Shown here: positions 26,399 through 34,022 of the stretch, piece after piece
Layout: every line of letters starts with the position of its first letter
Position numbering within the stretch: the first letter of the stretch is position 1
Source: CAZBBB01 sp964490005
GTDB taxonomy: Bacteria; Planctomycetota; B15-G4
Direction of reading: 5' to 3'
Assembly: GCA_964490005.1 (NCBI GenBank)
Contig: CAZBBB010000023.1
Location: forward strand, 1-38,465
Length of the DNA stretch: 38,465 bases
Notes under the pieces: model-generated
Database searches by the model: none
What the model was told of the DNA's origin: nothing
What the model saw: only the letters and a program-made list of their open reading frames with translations
Translations under genes and position numbers: made by a program

Positions 26399-27820
26399 AT
26401 GCACGTCGCGCTCCTGAATCCGCCGCCGCCGCCCGACCAGCGCGTCTCGCGGGGCCTGATGGGGGGCTTCGGCATGGTCGTGGGCGAGGGGCTGTGCTAT
26501 CCGCCGCTCGACCTGCTGTACGTGGCCGCGATCCTGGAGCGCGACGGGCATTCGGTCTCGATCCTCGACGCCGAGGCCCACGCGCTGTCGCCCGAAGCCG
26601 TGCTGCAGAGCCTGCAGTCCGGCGAACGGCCCGCCGTCGTCGGGCTGACGACCAGCAGCGCGACGCTGCAGCTCGACCTGGCCCTGGCCGACCGCATCAA
26701 GGCGGCGCTGCCCGGCGTGATCGTGTTCGTCACGGGCAGCCAGGGCAGCAAGGTGCCTGACCTGGCCCTGCACGCCTCGCGCGTCGACGCGGTCGTGCGC
26801 GGCGAACCCGAGCTGAGCGTGGCCGAGCTGCTCGCCGAACTCGCCGCCGGCCGCGATCCGCTCGCGGTCGCCGGCCTCTCGGTGCGACGCGGCGAGGAGA
26901 TCGTCCACAACGCCGACCGTCCGCTGCTCAAGGGCGAGGCGCTCGACGCGCTGCCCTTCCCGGCGCGCCACCTGCTGCCGGTGGCGGCCTACCGCATCCC
27001 GACCATGGAGGGGCCGATCCAGACCGTCGCGAGTTCGCGCGGCTGCCCGATCAACTGCACCTACTGCGGTTACGTGGTCGCGCAGGGCATCCCCTGGCGC
27101 GGGCGCTCGGCGCAGAACGTGTTCGAGGAGCTGCGCGAGATCGTGGAGCGGCACGGCGTGCACAACGTGGTCTTCCGCGACCCGCTCTTCGCCGGCAGCC
27201 GCGAGCGCACGCTCGAGCTGTGCGCGCTGCTCTCGGCCGCGCGCCTGCCGTTGCGCTGGCAGTGCGAGACGGCCATCAAGACCCTCGACGAGGAGCTGCT
27301 CGCCGCGATGGCCGCGGCGGGCTGCGTGTCGGTCTCCTTCGGCGTCGAGTCGGGCAACGAGACGCTGCAGAAGAAGTACAGCCGCGGCAAGATCCGGACG
27401 CACGAGCACGCCCGCGTCGTCGTCGACGCCGCGCGCCGCCACGGCATCGCGACGCGCGCCTTCTTCATGATCGGCTTCCCCGAGGAGACGCCCGTGATGG
27501 CCGGCGAGACCATGGACCTGGCCGTCTACCTCGACCCCGACACGGTGCAGTTCACCGCCGTCACGCCCTACCCCGACACCAAGCTCTACAAGGAGTCGCG
27601 CGCGCAGCGGCAGGACGACTTCGACTACAGCCGCTTCTCGGGCACGACCCCGGTCGGCGTCGCGCAGGCCATGAGCGACGCGGAGGTCTCGGCGCACATC
27701 CGCCGCGCGTATCGCCGCTTCTACCTGCGGCCCTCGCGCGTGCTGCGCGAACTGCGCCGCCCGCAGCTGCTGCTGCAGCGCGTGCGCCGCTACGTCGGGC
27801 TGCTCCAGACGGCCGGCTGA
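26399..27820 (+). CDS. B12-binding-domain radical SAM protein
   Basis: 473 aa from ATG at 26399. N-terminal cobalamin-binding-like domain: 'VALLNPPPPPD', 'YPPLDLLYVAAILERDGHSVSILDAEAH', 'VVGLTTSSATLQLDLALADRIKAALP', 'VDAVVRGEPELSVAELL'. The radical SAM barrel has C-x3-C-x2-C in 'SSRGCPINCTYCGY', then 'NVVFRDPLFAGSRERTLELC', 'VSVSFGVESGNETLQKKYSRG' and 'TRAFFMIGFPEETPVMAGETM'. It is similar in plan to the enzyme at 11408 but clearly diverged. It stands alone between a minus-strand lipoprotein gene and the converging mla operon. Its substrate is unknown; involvement in lipid or glycan modification is a guess from context. Confidence 0.87.
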   Translation: MHVALLNPPPPPDQRVSRGLMGGFGMVVGEGLCYPPLDLLYVAAILERDGHSVSILDAEAHALSPEAVLQSLQSGERPAVVGLTTSSATLQLDLALADRIKAALPGVIVFVTGSQGSKVPDLALHASRVDAVVRGEPELSVAELLAELAAGRDPLAVAGLSVRRGEEIVHNADRPLLKGEALDALPFPARHLLPVAAYRIPTMEGPIQTVASSRGCPINCTYCGYVVAQGIPWRGRSAQNVFEELREIVERHGVHNVVFRDPLFAGSRERTLELCALLSAARLPLRWQCETAIKTLDEELLAAMAAAGCVSVSFGVESGNETLQKKYSRGKIRTHEHARVVVDAARRHGIATRAFFMIGFPEETPVMAGETMDLAVYLDPDTVQFTAVTPYPDTKLYKESRAQRQDDFDYSRFSGTTPVGVAQAMSDAEVSAHIRRAYRRFYLRPSRVLRELRRPQLLLQRVRRYVGLLQTAG

Positions 27821-27845
27821 GGCGGCGCGCGGCGCGGGGGCGGCT

Positions 27846-28901
27846 TCAGAAGGTCCCGAACAGGAAGGACCCGAAGCCCTGCACCGGCGAGGACTCGCGC
27901 GCGTCCTCGATCGCGCCGAGCGTGAGGGCCACGGCGCGGCGCAGGTCGTCGACGAGCACCTCGTCGTAGATCAGCGCGTGCAGCAGGCCCCGGCCGTGGC
28001 GCGCGTCGCTGCTCAGGGCCGAGACGTCGTCGACGAGGGCCGCGAAGCGGTCGTGCAGCGCGCTGTCCTTGAGCAGCTTGCCGAGATTGCCCTCGCCGCG
28101 CTCGACGCCCGCCACGAGCTCTTCGACGCCGCGCGCCGAGCGGGCCAGCGAGGCGCCGGTCTCCTCCCAGGCGGCGAGCGCGGCCCGGCCGTCGTCCCAC
28201 ATCTCGTCGCTCTTGACCAGGCGGCCGAGCGTGCCGGCGCCCTCGTCGATCGACTTCGCGATCGAGCGCGCGTGCTCGGAGGTCTCGCGGCCGTTGCGCA
28301 GGAAGGTGCGGGCGTCGTCGGCGAGCTGGCCGTCGTTGATCAGCGCGCCGAGCAGACCCTCGCCGCGGCGGGCGCGGTCGCTCATCAGCGACAGGTCGGA
28401 GATCAGGTACTGCAGGCGCTCGCGGTTCTCGGAGATCACCTCGCCGACCGCCTGGAAGACGGGCGCGACGGCCTCGGCCACGAGCGGCTGGCCGGCTTCG
28501 AGGAGGCGCGTCTGCACGCCGGCCGCCACGCGGATGAGCTTGCCGCCGAGCAGGCCGCGGTCCTCGATGAGCAGGCGGCTGTCGACGGGCAGCCGGCCGA
28601 CGATGTCGACGTCGAGGCGCGCCGTGATCGCGACGGTGCACTCGACGACGCGTCCGCCGGGCAGTTCGAGCGGGCGCGGCTCGGGCAGGCGCCGCAGGTC
28701 GACGACCTTGCCGCCCGGCATGCCGTCCACGAGCACCGGGTCGCCGGGCCGCAGGTAGCCGGCGTCCTTGGTGAAGATCTCGACCGGATAGACCGGCGCG
28801 CCGAAGCGCACGTCGGAGAGCGCGATGGTGGCGACGCCGAGCGCGAGGAGCGCGCCGAAGAAGAGCGTGCCGAGCAGGACGTCGGTCGAGCGTGAGGTCA
28901 T
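27846..28901 (-). CDS. mlaD: MlaD/MCE-domain lipid-transport protein
   Basis: 351 aa from ATG at 28901, overlapping the ATPase stop as ATGA. One N-terminal anchor helix (DVLLGTLFFGALLALGVATIAL), then the MCE domain: 'YPVEIFTKDAGYLRPGDPVLVDGMPGGKVVDLR', 'CTVAITARLDVDIVGRLPVDSRLLIEDRGLLGGKLIRV'. The C-terminal half has four loose helical repeats of the type G-x-G-x-L-G-x-L-x-x-D: 'GEGLLGALINDGQLADD', 'GAGTLGRLVKSDEMWDD', 'GEGNLGKLLKDSALHDR' and 'GRGLLHALIYDEVLVDD'. MCE proteins form hexameric rings that carry phospholipid across the periplasm; the long helical tail may make a barrel or bridge. Last gene of the operon. Confidence 0.85.
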   Translation of the reverse strand: MTSRSTDVLLGTLFFGALLALGVATIALSDVRFGAPVYPVEIFTKDAGYLRPGDPVLVDGMPGGKVVDLRRLPEPRPLELPGGRVVECTVAITARLDVDIVGRLPVDSRLLIEDRGLLGGKLIRVAAGVQTRLLEAGQPLVAEAVAPVFQAVGEVISENRERLQYLISDLSLMSDRARRGEGLLGALINDGQLADDARTFLRNGRETSEHARSIAKSIDEGAGTLGRLVKSDEMWDDGRAALAAWEETGASLARSARGVEELVAGVERGEGNLGKLLKDSALHDRFAALVDDVSALSSDARHGRGLLHALIYDEVLVDDLRRAVALTLGAIEDARESSPVQGFGSFLFGTF

Positions 28902-29650
28902 GGGGATCGATCTCCGGACGACGGCGGCGGCCCGCCGTCGAGGAAGGCCCGCACCACGGGGTGGCGCGAGGCGCGGAAGGTGTCGGGGTCGGCGAGTTCG
29001 ACGAGCCGCCCCTCGTGGTGCAGGCCGATGCGGTCGGCCACGCCGAAGGCGAACTGGAGGTCGTGCGTGACGACCAGCGCCGCGCGGCGCGTCTCGGTCT
29101 GCACGCGGCGGATGATGCCGCCGACGGTGCGCGCCAGGATCGGGTCGAGGCCGGCGGTGGGCTCGTCGTAGAGCACGGCGGCCGGGTCCTGCACGAGCAC
29201 GCGCGCCAGCGCGGCGCGCTTGCGCATGCCGCCCGAGATCTCGGCCGGGAACTGCGCGGCGGCCTCGAGCAGCTCGACCTGCGCCAGCGTCTCGTCGACG
29301 CGCGCGTCGATCTCCCGCCGCGTCCGGCCGCCGTGCTCGACGAGCGGCAGGGCCACGTTGTCGCGCACGCTCATCCAGTTGACCAGCGCGCCGGTCTGGA
29401 ACAGGAAGGCCACCTTGCGGCGCACGTCCCCGAGGCGCGCGCCGCGCGCCGCGCCCACGTCGACCTCGTCGACGAGCACGCGGCCGTGGTCGGGCCGCAG
29501 CAGCCCGACGATCAGCTTGAGCGTGACGCTCTTGCCCGTGCCCGAGCGCCCGAGCAGCACGACGGTCTCGCCGGCCGCGAGCGTCAGCGAGAAGCCGCGC
29601 AGCACGTGCCGCGGGCCGAAGGCCTTGTGCACCTCGTCGAGGACGATCAC
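28898..29650 (-). CDS. mlaF: MlaF-type ABC transporter ATPase
   Basis: 250 aa from GTG at 29650, which overlaps the permease TGA in a GTGA; a GTG five codons upstream (29665) is also possible, but the family starts at 'IVLDEVHKAFG'. Walker A 'GRSGTGKSV', Q-loop 'FLFQTGALVNWMSV', signature 'ISGGMRKRAALAR', Walker B 'AAVLYDEPTAGLD' and the switch His in 'LVVTHDLQFAF' are all present, so the enzyme looks intact. It would energise the MlaE permease in moving lipids between the inner membrane and the MCE carrier. It lies between mlaE and mlaD with four-base overlaps on both sides. Confidence 0.92.
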   Translation of the reverse strand: MIVLDEVHKAFGPRHVLRGFSLTLAAGETVVLLGRSGTGKSVTLKLIVGLLRPDHGRVLVDEVDVGAARGARLGDVRRKVAFLFQTGALVNWMSVRDNVALPLVEHGGRTRREIDARVDETLAQVELLEAAAQFPAEISGGMRKRAALARVLVQDPAAVLYDEPTAGLDPILARTVGGIIRRVQTETRRAALVVTHDLQFAFGVADRIGLHHEGRLVELADPDTFRASRHPVVRAFLDGGPPPSSGDRSP

Positions 29651-30462
29651 CGGAAGAAGGCCCACGAGAGGTAGTAGCCCATGATGATCAGCAGCAGGAA
29701 GCTGCTGACCACGGCGCCGCGCACGGCGCGGCCCACGCCGAGCGCGCCGCCGCGCGCGCGCAGCGCCGCCGCGCAGGCCACCGTCGCGATCGTGAGGCCG
29801 AAGATCACGGCCTTGAGCGTGCCCGACCAGATCTCCTCGGGCAGCACGCCGAAGGCCGAGCCGGCGTCGGCGCGCAGCGAGTCGAACACGTTCGCGAAGT
29901 AGGTCGAGGCCGGGATCGAGAGCTGCGTGCGCGCGACGATCGCGCCGCCGAGCACGCCGAAGACGTTGCCGAGGAAGGTCAGCAGCGGCGTCATCAGCGC
30001 GAGCGCGAGCACGCGCGGCAGCACGAGGAAGGAGACCGGGTCGATCGACAGGCAGTGCAGCGCGTCGATCTCCTCGCTCACCGCCATGGTGCCGATCTCG
30101 GCCGCCATGCCCGAGCCGACCGACGCGGTCAGGATCATCGCCACCATGAAGGGGCCCATCTCGCGGAACAGGATCACCCCGAGGATGTCGCTGATGCGCT
30201 CGGCCTGTCCGTAGGCGGCCAGCTCGGTGCCGATCTGCAGCGCCAGGATCATGCCGGTGAACAGCCCGACGACGAGCACCACCGGCAGCGGCGCGACGCC
30301 GCAGACCGCGAGCTGGTCGAGCAGGAAGCGGCGGCGTCGCAGCAGGTCGCGCGGCGCGAGCGCGAGGGCGCGACCCAGCAGCGCCAGGCTGCCGCCCGCG
30401 GCCGCCAGGCCGTCCTGCAGCGCGCGTCCGCGCTCGGCCAGCAGGTCGCTCAGCGTCGCCAT
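29647..30462 (-). CDS. mlaE: MlaE-type ABC transporter permease
   Basis: 271 aa from ATG at 30462. The MlaE fold is recognised by 'LVVGLFTGMILALQIGTELAAYG', 'ILFREMGPFMVAMILTASVGSGMAAEIGTMAVSEEIDALHC' (read in pieces, the conserved E-x-G-P and A-x-I-G-x-M-x-V-x-E-E-I-D-A-L core) and C-terminal helices ending 'SSFLLLIIMGYYLSWAFFR'. The N-terminal amphipathic helix (LAERGRALQDGLAAAGG) is usual. It is an inner-membrane subunit of the lipid transporter, starting inside the end of the upstream lipoprotein gene (13-base overlap). Confidence 0.92.
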   Translation of the reverse strand: MATLSDLLAERGRALQDGLAAAGGSLALLGRALALAPRDLLRRRRFLLDQLAVCGVAPLPVVLVVGLFTGMILALQIGTELAAYGQAERISDILGVILFREMGPFMVAMILTASVGSGMAAEIGTMAVSEEIDALHCLSIDPVSFLVLPRVLALALMTPLLTFLGNVFGVLGGAIVARTQLSIPASTYFANVFDSLRADAGSAFGVLPEEIWSGTLKAVIFGLTIATVACAAALRARGGALGVGRAVRGAVVSSFLLLIIMGYYLSWAFFR

Positions 30463-31973
30463 GCCGTCCACCCGGCCAGGTTCAGCGCGCACAGGCCCTC
30501 GGCGTCGGTGTCCCAGCCGAACAGGCCCCACAGCGTCTGGTGGCGGGCGCCGCCCCCGGCCTGCGGCCGCCGGCTCCACAGCAGCGGCACCGAGACGCGC
30601 AGGCCCTCGCTCTCGCGTCGCCACAGCACCGTGTCGAGCAGCAGGCGCCGCTCGTCGCGCGCGCCGTCGCTGCGCCGGCGCCAGAGCGTGAGCCAGGGCG
30701 AGAGCACCTCGTCGAGCGGCCGCATCAGGCGCGTGTGCCGGAAGGGGATCAGCGAGGGGAAGGCGCGGTCGATGCGCCCGTCGCTGCCCTGCTCGTCGTG
30801 GAAGAAGGGCCAGACCTGCACGTGCGTGTCCGGCTCGGCGCGCGTGGCGAGCGTGCGCCGCCCGGCGTGCAGCAGCGGGATGAAGGACAGCGTGCTGCGC
30901 TCGTAGCTCGTGAGCCGGCCCTGCTCCTCGGTGCGGCCGACGTCGTGCCGCCGCCAGCCGAGCGGCCACAGGAAGGAGCGGCTGTCGACCTGCTCGGTCG
31001 TCTGGCGCGAATAGAACGGAAAGCAGCGCACCACCGATCCCTCCGGCCCGTGCGACAGGCGCAGCAGCGGCCAGGGGAAATCGTAGAGGAACGCGTCGGG
31101 CGCATCGACGTCCGGTGGCGGCGTGGCGCTCTGGAACCGGAAGAAGGGCCACAGCAGCGTGAGACGGAACCAGCTCGCGTTGGACTCCCAGCCGTAGAAC
31201 GGCCAGAAGGCGTGGCGCGTCACCGGGTCGTCGGTCTGCAGCGCATCGCCGCCCCAGGTGAAGAACGGCCACAGCGCCGTGTGCTGGTCGGTGCGCAGCG
31301 TGCCGTCGGGCTCGCGCCAGACGCGGTGGCGCCAGAACGGCAGCGCGCGCCAGCTTCCGTCGCGCGGGCCGCCGCTCGTCCAGCCGAACAGCAGCAGCAG
31401 CGAGGTGCTGACGCCCGGCTCGCGCACCGAGATCTCGGTGCGCATCCAGAGCGGCCAGAGCACGAAGTCGAAGCGGTCGACGCCCAGCACGTTGCGCGTC
31501 GTTCCCGCCAGCGGGAAGACGGCGAAGTAGCCGTCGTCGTCGGCCGGGCCGTCGCCGGCGGCGATGAGCGGGAAGACGATCGCGCCCCAGCGGCGGCCGG
31601 CGGCCGAGTCGTCCATCTCGCCGGCCCAGACGAGCGGCCAGAAGCGGAAGGTCGTTCCGCTGCGATCGGTGAAGACGCGGCCGAGCGGCGGCAGCGCGTC
31701 GGTGACGGACTGCGCTCCGGCCGCCTTGTGCTGGTAGAGCGGGCGCAGCGCGTGCGAGAAGCCCTCGGGGCCCGAGCGGGCCGCGAGCAGCGGCCCGAGC
31801 GCCTCGATCTCGACGGCGCCGCCGGGGGCCGGCTCGACGCGCAGCAGGGGGGCGAAGTCGGGGGCGCGCGCGGTCGTGCAGGCGCCGCCCGCGAGCAGCA
31901 GCAGGGCCGCCGCGCCGCGACGAAGGACGGCGGCGCGCCGCGATCGGCCTTCACGCATCGCAGGGCGGCCCAT
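30450..31973 (-). CDS. Probable lipoprotein with repeated W-P-F-F/W-P-L motifs, first gene of the mla operon
   Basis: 507 aa from ATG at 31973 (ATG 31958 is equally possible). Basic N terminus, 'AAALLLLAGGAC' with a candidate lipidated Cys32; Gly at -3 is atypical. The rest is a series of aromatic beta-hairpin-like units carrying W-P-F/L: 'FRFWPLVWAG', 'FVLWPLWMRTE', 'ALWPFFTWGG', 'AFWPFYGWES', 'LLWPFFRFQ', 'FPWPLLRLSH', 'FLWPLGWRRH', 'QVWPFFHDE'. I do not recognise a named family. The alternating aromatic/charged strands suggest an outer-membrane-associated beta structure. Overlap with mlaE by 13 bases and shared orientation imply a role with the lipid transporter, perhaps as an outer-membrane receptor, but this is inference. 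Confidence 0.65.
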   Translation of the reverse strand: MGRPAMREGRSRRAAVLRRGAAALLLLAGGACTTARAPDFAPLLRVEPAPGGAVEIEALGPLLAARSGPEGFSHALRPLYQHKAAGAQSVTDALPPLGRVFTDRSGTTFRFWPLVWAGEMDDSAAGRRWGAIVFPLIAAGDGPADDDGYFAVFPLAGTTRNVLGVDRFDFVLWPLWMRTEISVREPGVSTSLLLLFGWTSGGPRDGSWRALPFWRHRVWREPDGTLRTDQHTALWPFFTWGGDALQTDDPVTRHAFWPFYGWESNASWFRLTLLWPFFRFQSATPPPDVDAPDAFLYDFPWPLLRLSHGPEGSVVRCFPFYSRQTTEQVDSRSFLWPLGWRRHDVGRTEEQGRLTSYERSTLSFIPLLHAGRRTLATRAEPDTHVQVWPFFHDEQGSDGRIDRAFPSLIPFRHTRLMRPLDEVLSPWLTLWRRRSDGARDERRLLLDTVLWRRESEGLRVSVPLLWSRRPQAGGGARHQTLWGLFGWDTDAEGLCALNLAGWTAWRR

Positions 31974-32004
31974 CGCACCACTCTGACCATCGCGCGCGCG
32001 CGGG

Positions 32005-32029
32005 ACAAGCGCGGGCGGCGGGCGCTTGT
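32005..32029. promoter_or_regulatory. Inverted repeat in the divergent mla/trpS control region, possible operator
   Basis: ACAAGCGC (32005-32012) and GCGCTTGT (32022-32029) form a perfect 8-bp inverted repeat around a nine-base spacer. The right arm covers the first bases of the trpS -35, and the site lies 32 bases upstream of ATG 31973. The spacing would suit a dimeric regulator. No cognate regulator gene is adjacent. Confidence 0.4.
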
Positions 32030-32054
32030 GCCGCGGCGGGGCGGGGAATAGGGT
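32026..32054 (+). promoter_or_regulatory. Candidate sigma-70 promoter of trpS-dtd
   Basis: TTGTGC (32026-32031), a 17-bp spacer and TAGGGT (32049-32054). The transcript would begin near 32061, leaving about 22 bases before ATG 32083. Confidence 0.45.
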
Positions 32055-32082
32055 CGGCGCCTCCCCGCAGCGATCCCGCGCC

Positions 32083-33084
32083 ATGAACCCCTCCTCGCCA
32101 CCGCGCATCCTCTCGGGCGTGCAGCCGAGCGGCCGCCTGCATCTGGGCAACTATTTCGGCGCGATGCAGCAGCACATCGCGCTGCAGGACGAGGGCGCGG
32201 CCTTCTACTTCATCGCCGACTACCACGCGCTCACGACGGTGCAGGAGCGCGTGCGGCTCGCGGCCCTCGTGGACGACGTCGCGCTCGACTACCTCGCGCT
32301 CGGTCTCGATCCGCGGCGCGCGACCTTCTTCCGGCAGTCCGACGTGCCGGAGGTGGCCGAGCTCACCTGGATCCTCGCGACCGTCACCGGCATGGGCCTG
32401 CTCGAGCGCGCGACCTCCTACAAGGACAAGCTGGCGCGCGGCATCGCGCCGCGGGCCGGGCTGTTCCTCTACCCGGTGCTCATGGCGGCCGACATCCTGG
32501 CCTACCGCGCCGAACTCGTGCCCGTGGGCAAGGACCAGGTGCAGCATCTCGAGATGACGCGCGACATCGCCGACGCGTTCCACGCGGCCTTCGGCCGGCA
32601 GGTCTTCACGCGGCCGCAGGCGCGCCTCGCGCAGGGCGCCGACGTCGTGCCCGGCGTCGACGGCCAGAAGATGAGCAAGTCCTACGGCAACACGATCGAC
32701 CTGTTCGCGTCGGGCGCGGCGCTCAAGAAGGCCGTGATGTCGATCAAGACCGACTCGCGCGGCGTCGACGAGCCCAAGGTGCCCGAGGAGAACACCATCT
32801 TCCAGCTCTACCGCCTCGTGGCCCCGCCCGCCGACGCGGCGGAGATGGCGCGGCGCCTCTCGGTCGGCGGCTACGGATACGGCGACGCCAAGAAGGCGCT
32901 GCTCGCGGCCATCGAAGCGCGCTTCGCCGCGGCGCGCGAGCGGCGCGAGCAGTTGCAGCGCCGTCCGGACGACGTGGCCGACGTGCTCGCGCAGGGGGCG
33001 CGACGGGCGCGCGCCGAGGCGCAGGCGCTGCTCGGCGAGGTGCGCGAGGCCGTCGGCCTGACGCGTCGCCCGATCGATCCGTGA
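32083..33084 (+). CDS. trpS: Tryptophanyl-tRNA synthetase
   Basis: 333 aa from ATG at 32083; 19 upstream in-frame codons are not protein-like for this family. It charges tRNA-Trp in the cytoplasm using ATP. Class I signatures are present: HIGH as H20-L-G-N in 'SGVQPSGRLHLGNYFGA' and KMSKS at 196-200 in 'GQKMSKSYGN'. The dimer and tryptophan-site region 'FFRQSDVPEVAELTWILATVTGMGLLERATSYKDK' is read in pieces and 'LYPVLMAADILAYRAELVPVGKDQVQHLEMTRDIA' likewise match the family. Length is normal. It is coupled to dtd by a GTGA overlap, joining two aminoacyl-tRNA functions. Confidence 0.96.
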   Translation: MNPSSPPRILSGVQPSGRLHLGNYFGAMQQHIALQDEGAAFYFIADYHALTTVQERVRLAALVDDVALDYLALGLDPRRATFFRQSDVPEVAELTWILATVTGMGLLERATSYKDKLARGIAPRAGLFLYPVLMAADILAYRAELVPVGKDQVQHLEMTRDIADAFHAAFGRQVFTRPQARLAQGADVVPGVDGQKMSKSYGNTIDLFASGAALKKAVMSIKTDSRGVDEPKVPEENTIFQLYRLVAPPADAAEMARRLSVGGYGYGDAKKALLAAIEARFAAARERREQLQRRPDDVADVLAQGARRARAEAQALLGEVREAVGLTRRPIDP

Positions 33085-33554
33085 TCGTCGTCCTGCAGCG
33101 CGTGGCGCGCGCGGCGATCGCGATCGACGGCGCGGACATCGCCTCGATCGGGCGCGGGCTGTGCCTGCTGACCTGCGCGCTGGCCGACGACACCGACGAC
33201 GAACTCGACTGGCTGGCGGGCAAGATCGCGTCGCTGCGCGTGTTCCCCGATGCGGCGGGCGCCACGAACCTCGACCTGGCGCAGGCGCAGGGCGCGGTGC
33301 TCGTCGTGCCGCAGTTCACGCTGGCGGCCGACTGGCGCCGGGGACGCCGGCCGTCCTTCACCGGCGCGGCCGGGCCGGCGCCGGGCCGGCGGCTCGTCGA
33401 GCGCTTCGTCGCGGCGCTGGCGGCGCGCGGCTGCAGCGTGACGAGCGGCGGCTTCGGGCGGCAGATGGAGGTCGCGCTGGTGAACGACGGGCCCTTCACG
33501 CTCGTGCTCGACAGCCGGCACGGTCCGCGAGGCGGCGCCGCGCCGCCACCGTAA
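33081..33554 (+). CDS. dtd: D-aminoacyl-tRNA deacylase
   Basis: 157 aa from GTG at 33081 (GTGA overlap with trpS). DTD hydrolyses D-amino acids or glycine mischarged on tRNA. 'IVVLQRVARAAIAIDG', 'GLCLLTCALADDTDDELDWLAGKIASLRVF' and 'ADWRRGRRPSFTGAAGP' follow the family, and the Gly-cis-Pro active-site motif is present in 'NDGPFTLVLDS'. The usual S-Q-F-T-L motif reads P-Q-F-T-L, a Ser-to-Pro change. Otherwise length and motifs are normal, so activity is likely. A near-consensus promoter for the next gene starts nine bases after its stop. Confidence 0.92.
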   Translation: MIVVLQRVARAAIAIDGADIASIGRGLCLLTCALADDTDDELDWLAGKIASLRVFPDAAGATNLDLAQAQGAVLVVPQFTLAADWRRGRRPSFTGAAGPAPGRRLVERFVAALAARGCSVTSGGFGRQMEVALVNDGPFTLVLDSRHGPRGGAAPPP

Positions 33555-33562
33555 GCGCTTTC

Positions 33563-33590
33563 TTGACAAGGGTTTGCTGGTCGATATCCT
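33563..33590 (+). promoter_or_regulatory. Near-consensus sigma-70 promoter of the HU-like gene
   Basis: TTGACA (33563-33568), a 16-bp spacer and TATCCT (33585-33590). Its AT-rich character stands out from its surroundings. The transcript would start near 33597 and contains GGGAGGAG about nine bases before GTG 33626. Confidence 0.7.
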
Positions 33591-33625
33591 CGCCCGCCGC
33601 CAGACCGCAGGGAGGAGCCCAGATC

Positions 33626-34015
33626 GTGAGCCGGCCCAGCAAGCCCCCGCCGCCGCCGACGCCCGCGCCCGCCGCCGGGGCGCGGACGGTCACCAAGAAG
33701 GACCTCGTCGAGCGCATCTCGGCGCGCACGGGCGAGACCAAGGTCGTCACCAAGGCCGTCGTGCAGATGTTCCTCGACGAGATCGTGGTCGAACTCTCGG
33801 CCGGCAACCGGCTCGAATTCCGCGACTTCGGCGTGTTCGAGGTGCGCCCGCGCCGGGCGCGTCGCGCGCAGAACCCGCGCACGCTCGAGAAGGTGGCCGT
33901 GCCGGCCAAGAACGTGGTGAAGTTCAAGGTCGGGCGCGTCATGCGCCAGTGCGTTTCGGGCGAACTGCCCCCGCCGGCGGGCGGCGGCGCCGCCGCCGAC
34001 GACGACGACGACTGA
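33626..34015 (+). CDS. HU/IHF-family DNA-binding protein with proline-rich N-terminus and acidic tail
   Basis: 129 aa from GTG at 33626, chosen because GGGAGGAG lies just upstream and a strong promoter precedes it; the longer open frame upstream overlaps dtd in another frame. The HU core runs from residue ~22: 'TVTKKDLVERISARTGETKVVTKAVVQMFLDEIVVELSAG' read in pieces, 'RLEFRDFGVFEVRPRRARRAQNPRT' and 'VPAKNVVKFKVGRVMRQ', including the beta-arm and the Asn-Pro that kinks DNA. Unusual additions are a Pro-rich segment (KPPPPPTPAPAAG) before the core and a run of five Asp at the end. It would bend and compact DNA as a dimer. Confidence 0.93.
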   Translation: MSRPSKPPPPPTPAPAAGARTVTKKDLVERISARTGETKVVTKAVVQMFLDEIVVELSAGNRLEFRDFGVFEVRPRRARRAQNPRTLEKVAVPAKNVVKFKVGRVMRQCVSGELPPPAGGGAAADDDDD

Positions 34016-34022
34016 GATCTCA
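34013..34022. terminator. Palindrome shared by two convergent stop codons
   Basis: TGAGATCTCA is a perfect 10-bp palindrome whose two ends are the stop codons of the HU-like gene (34013-34015) and of the convergent PLP enzyme (34022-34020). Only four bases separate the genes. There is no longer stem or U-tract, so termination may occur inside the opposite gene. Confidence 0.35.
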
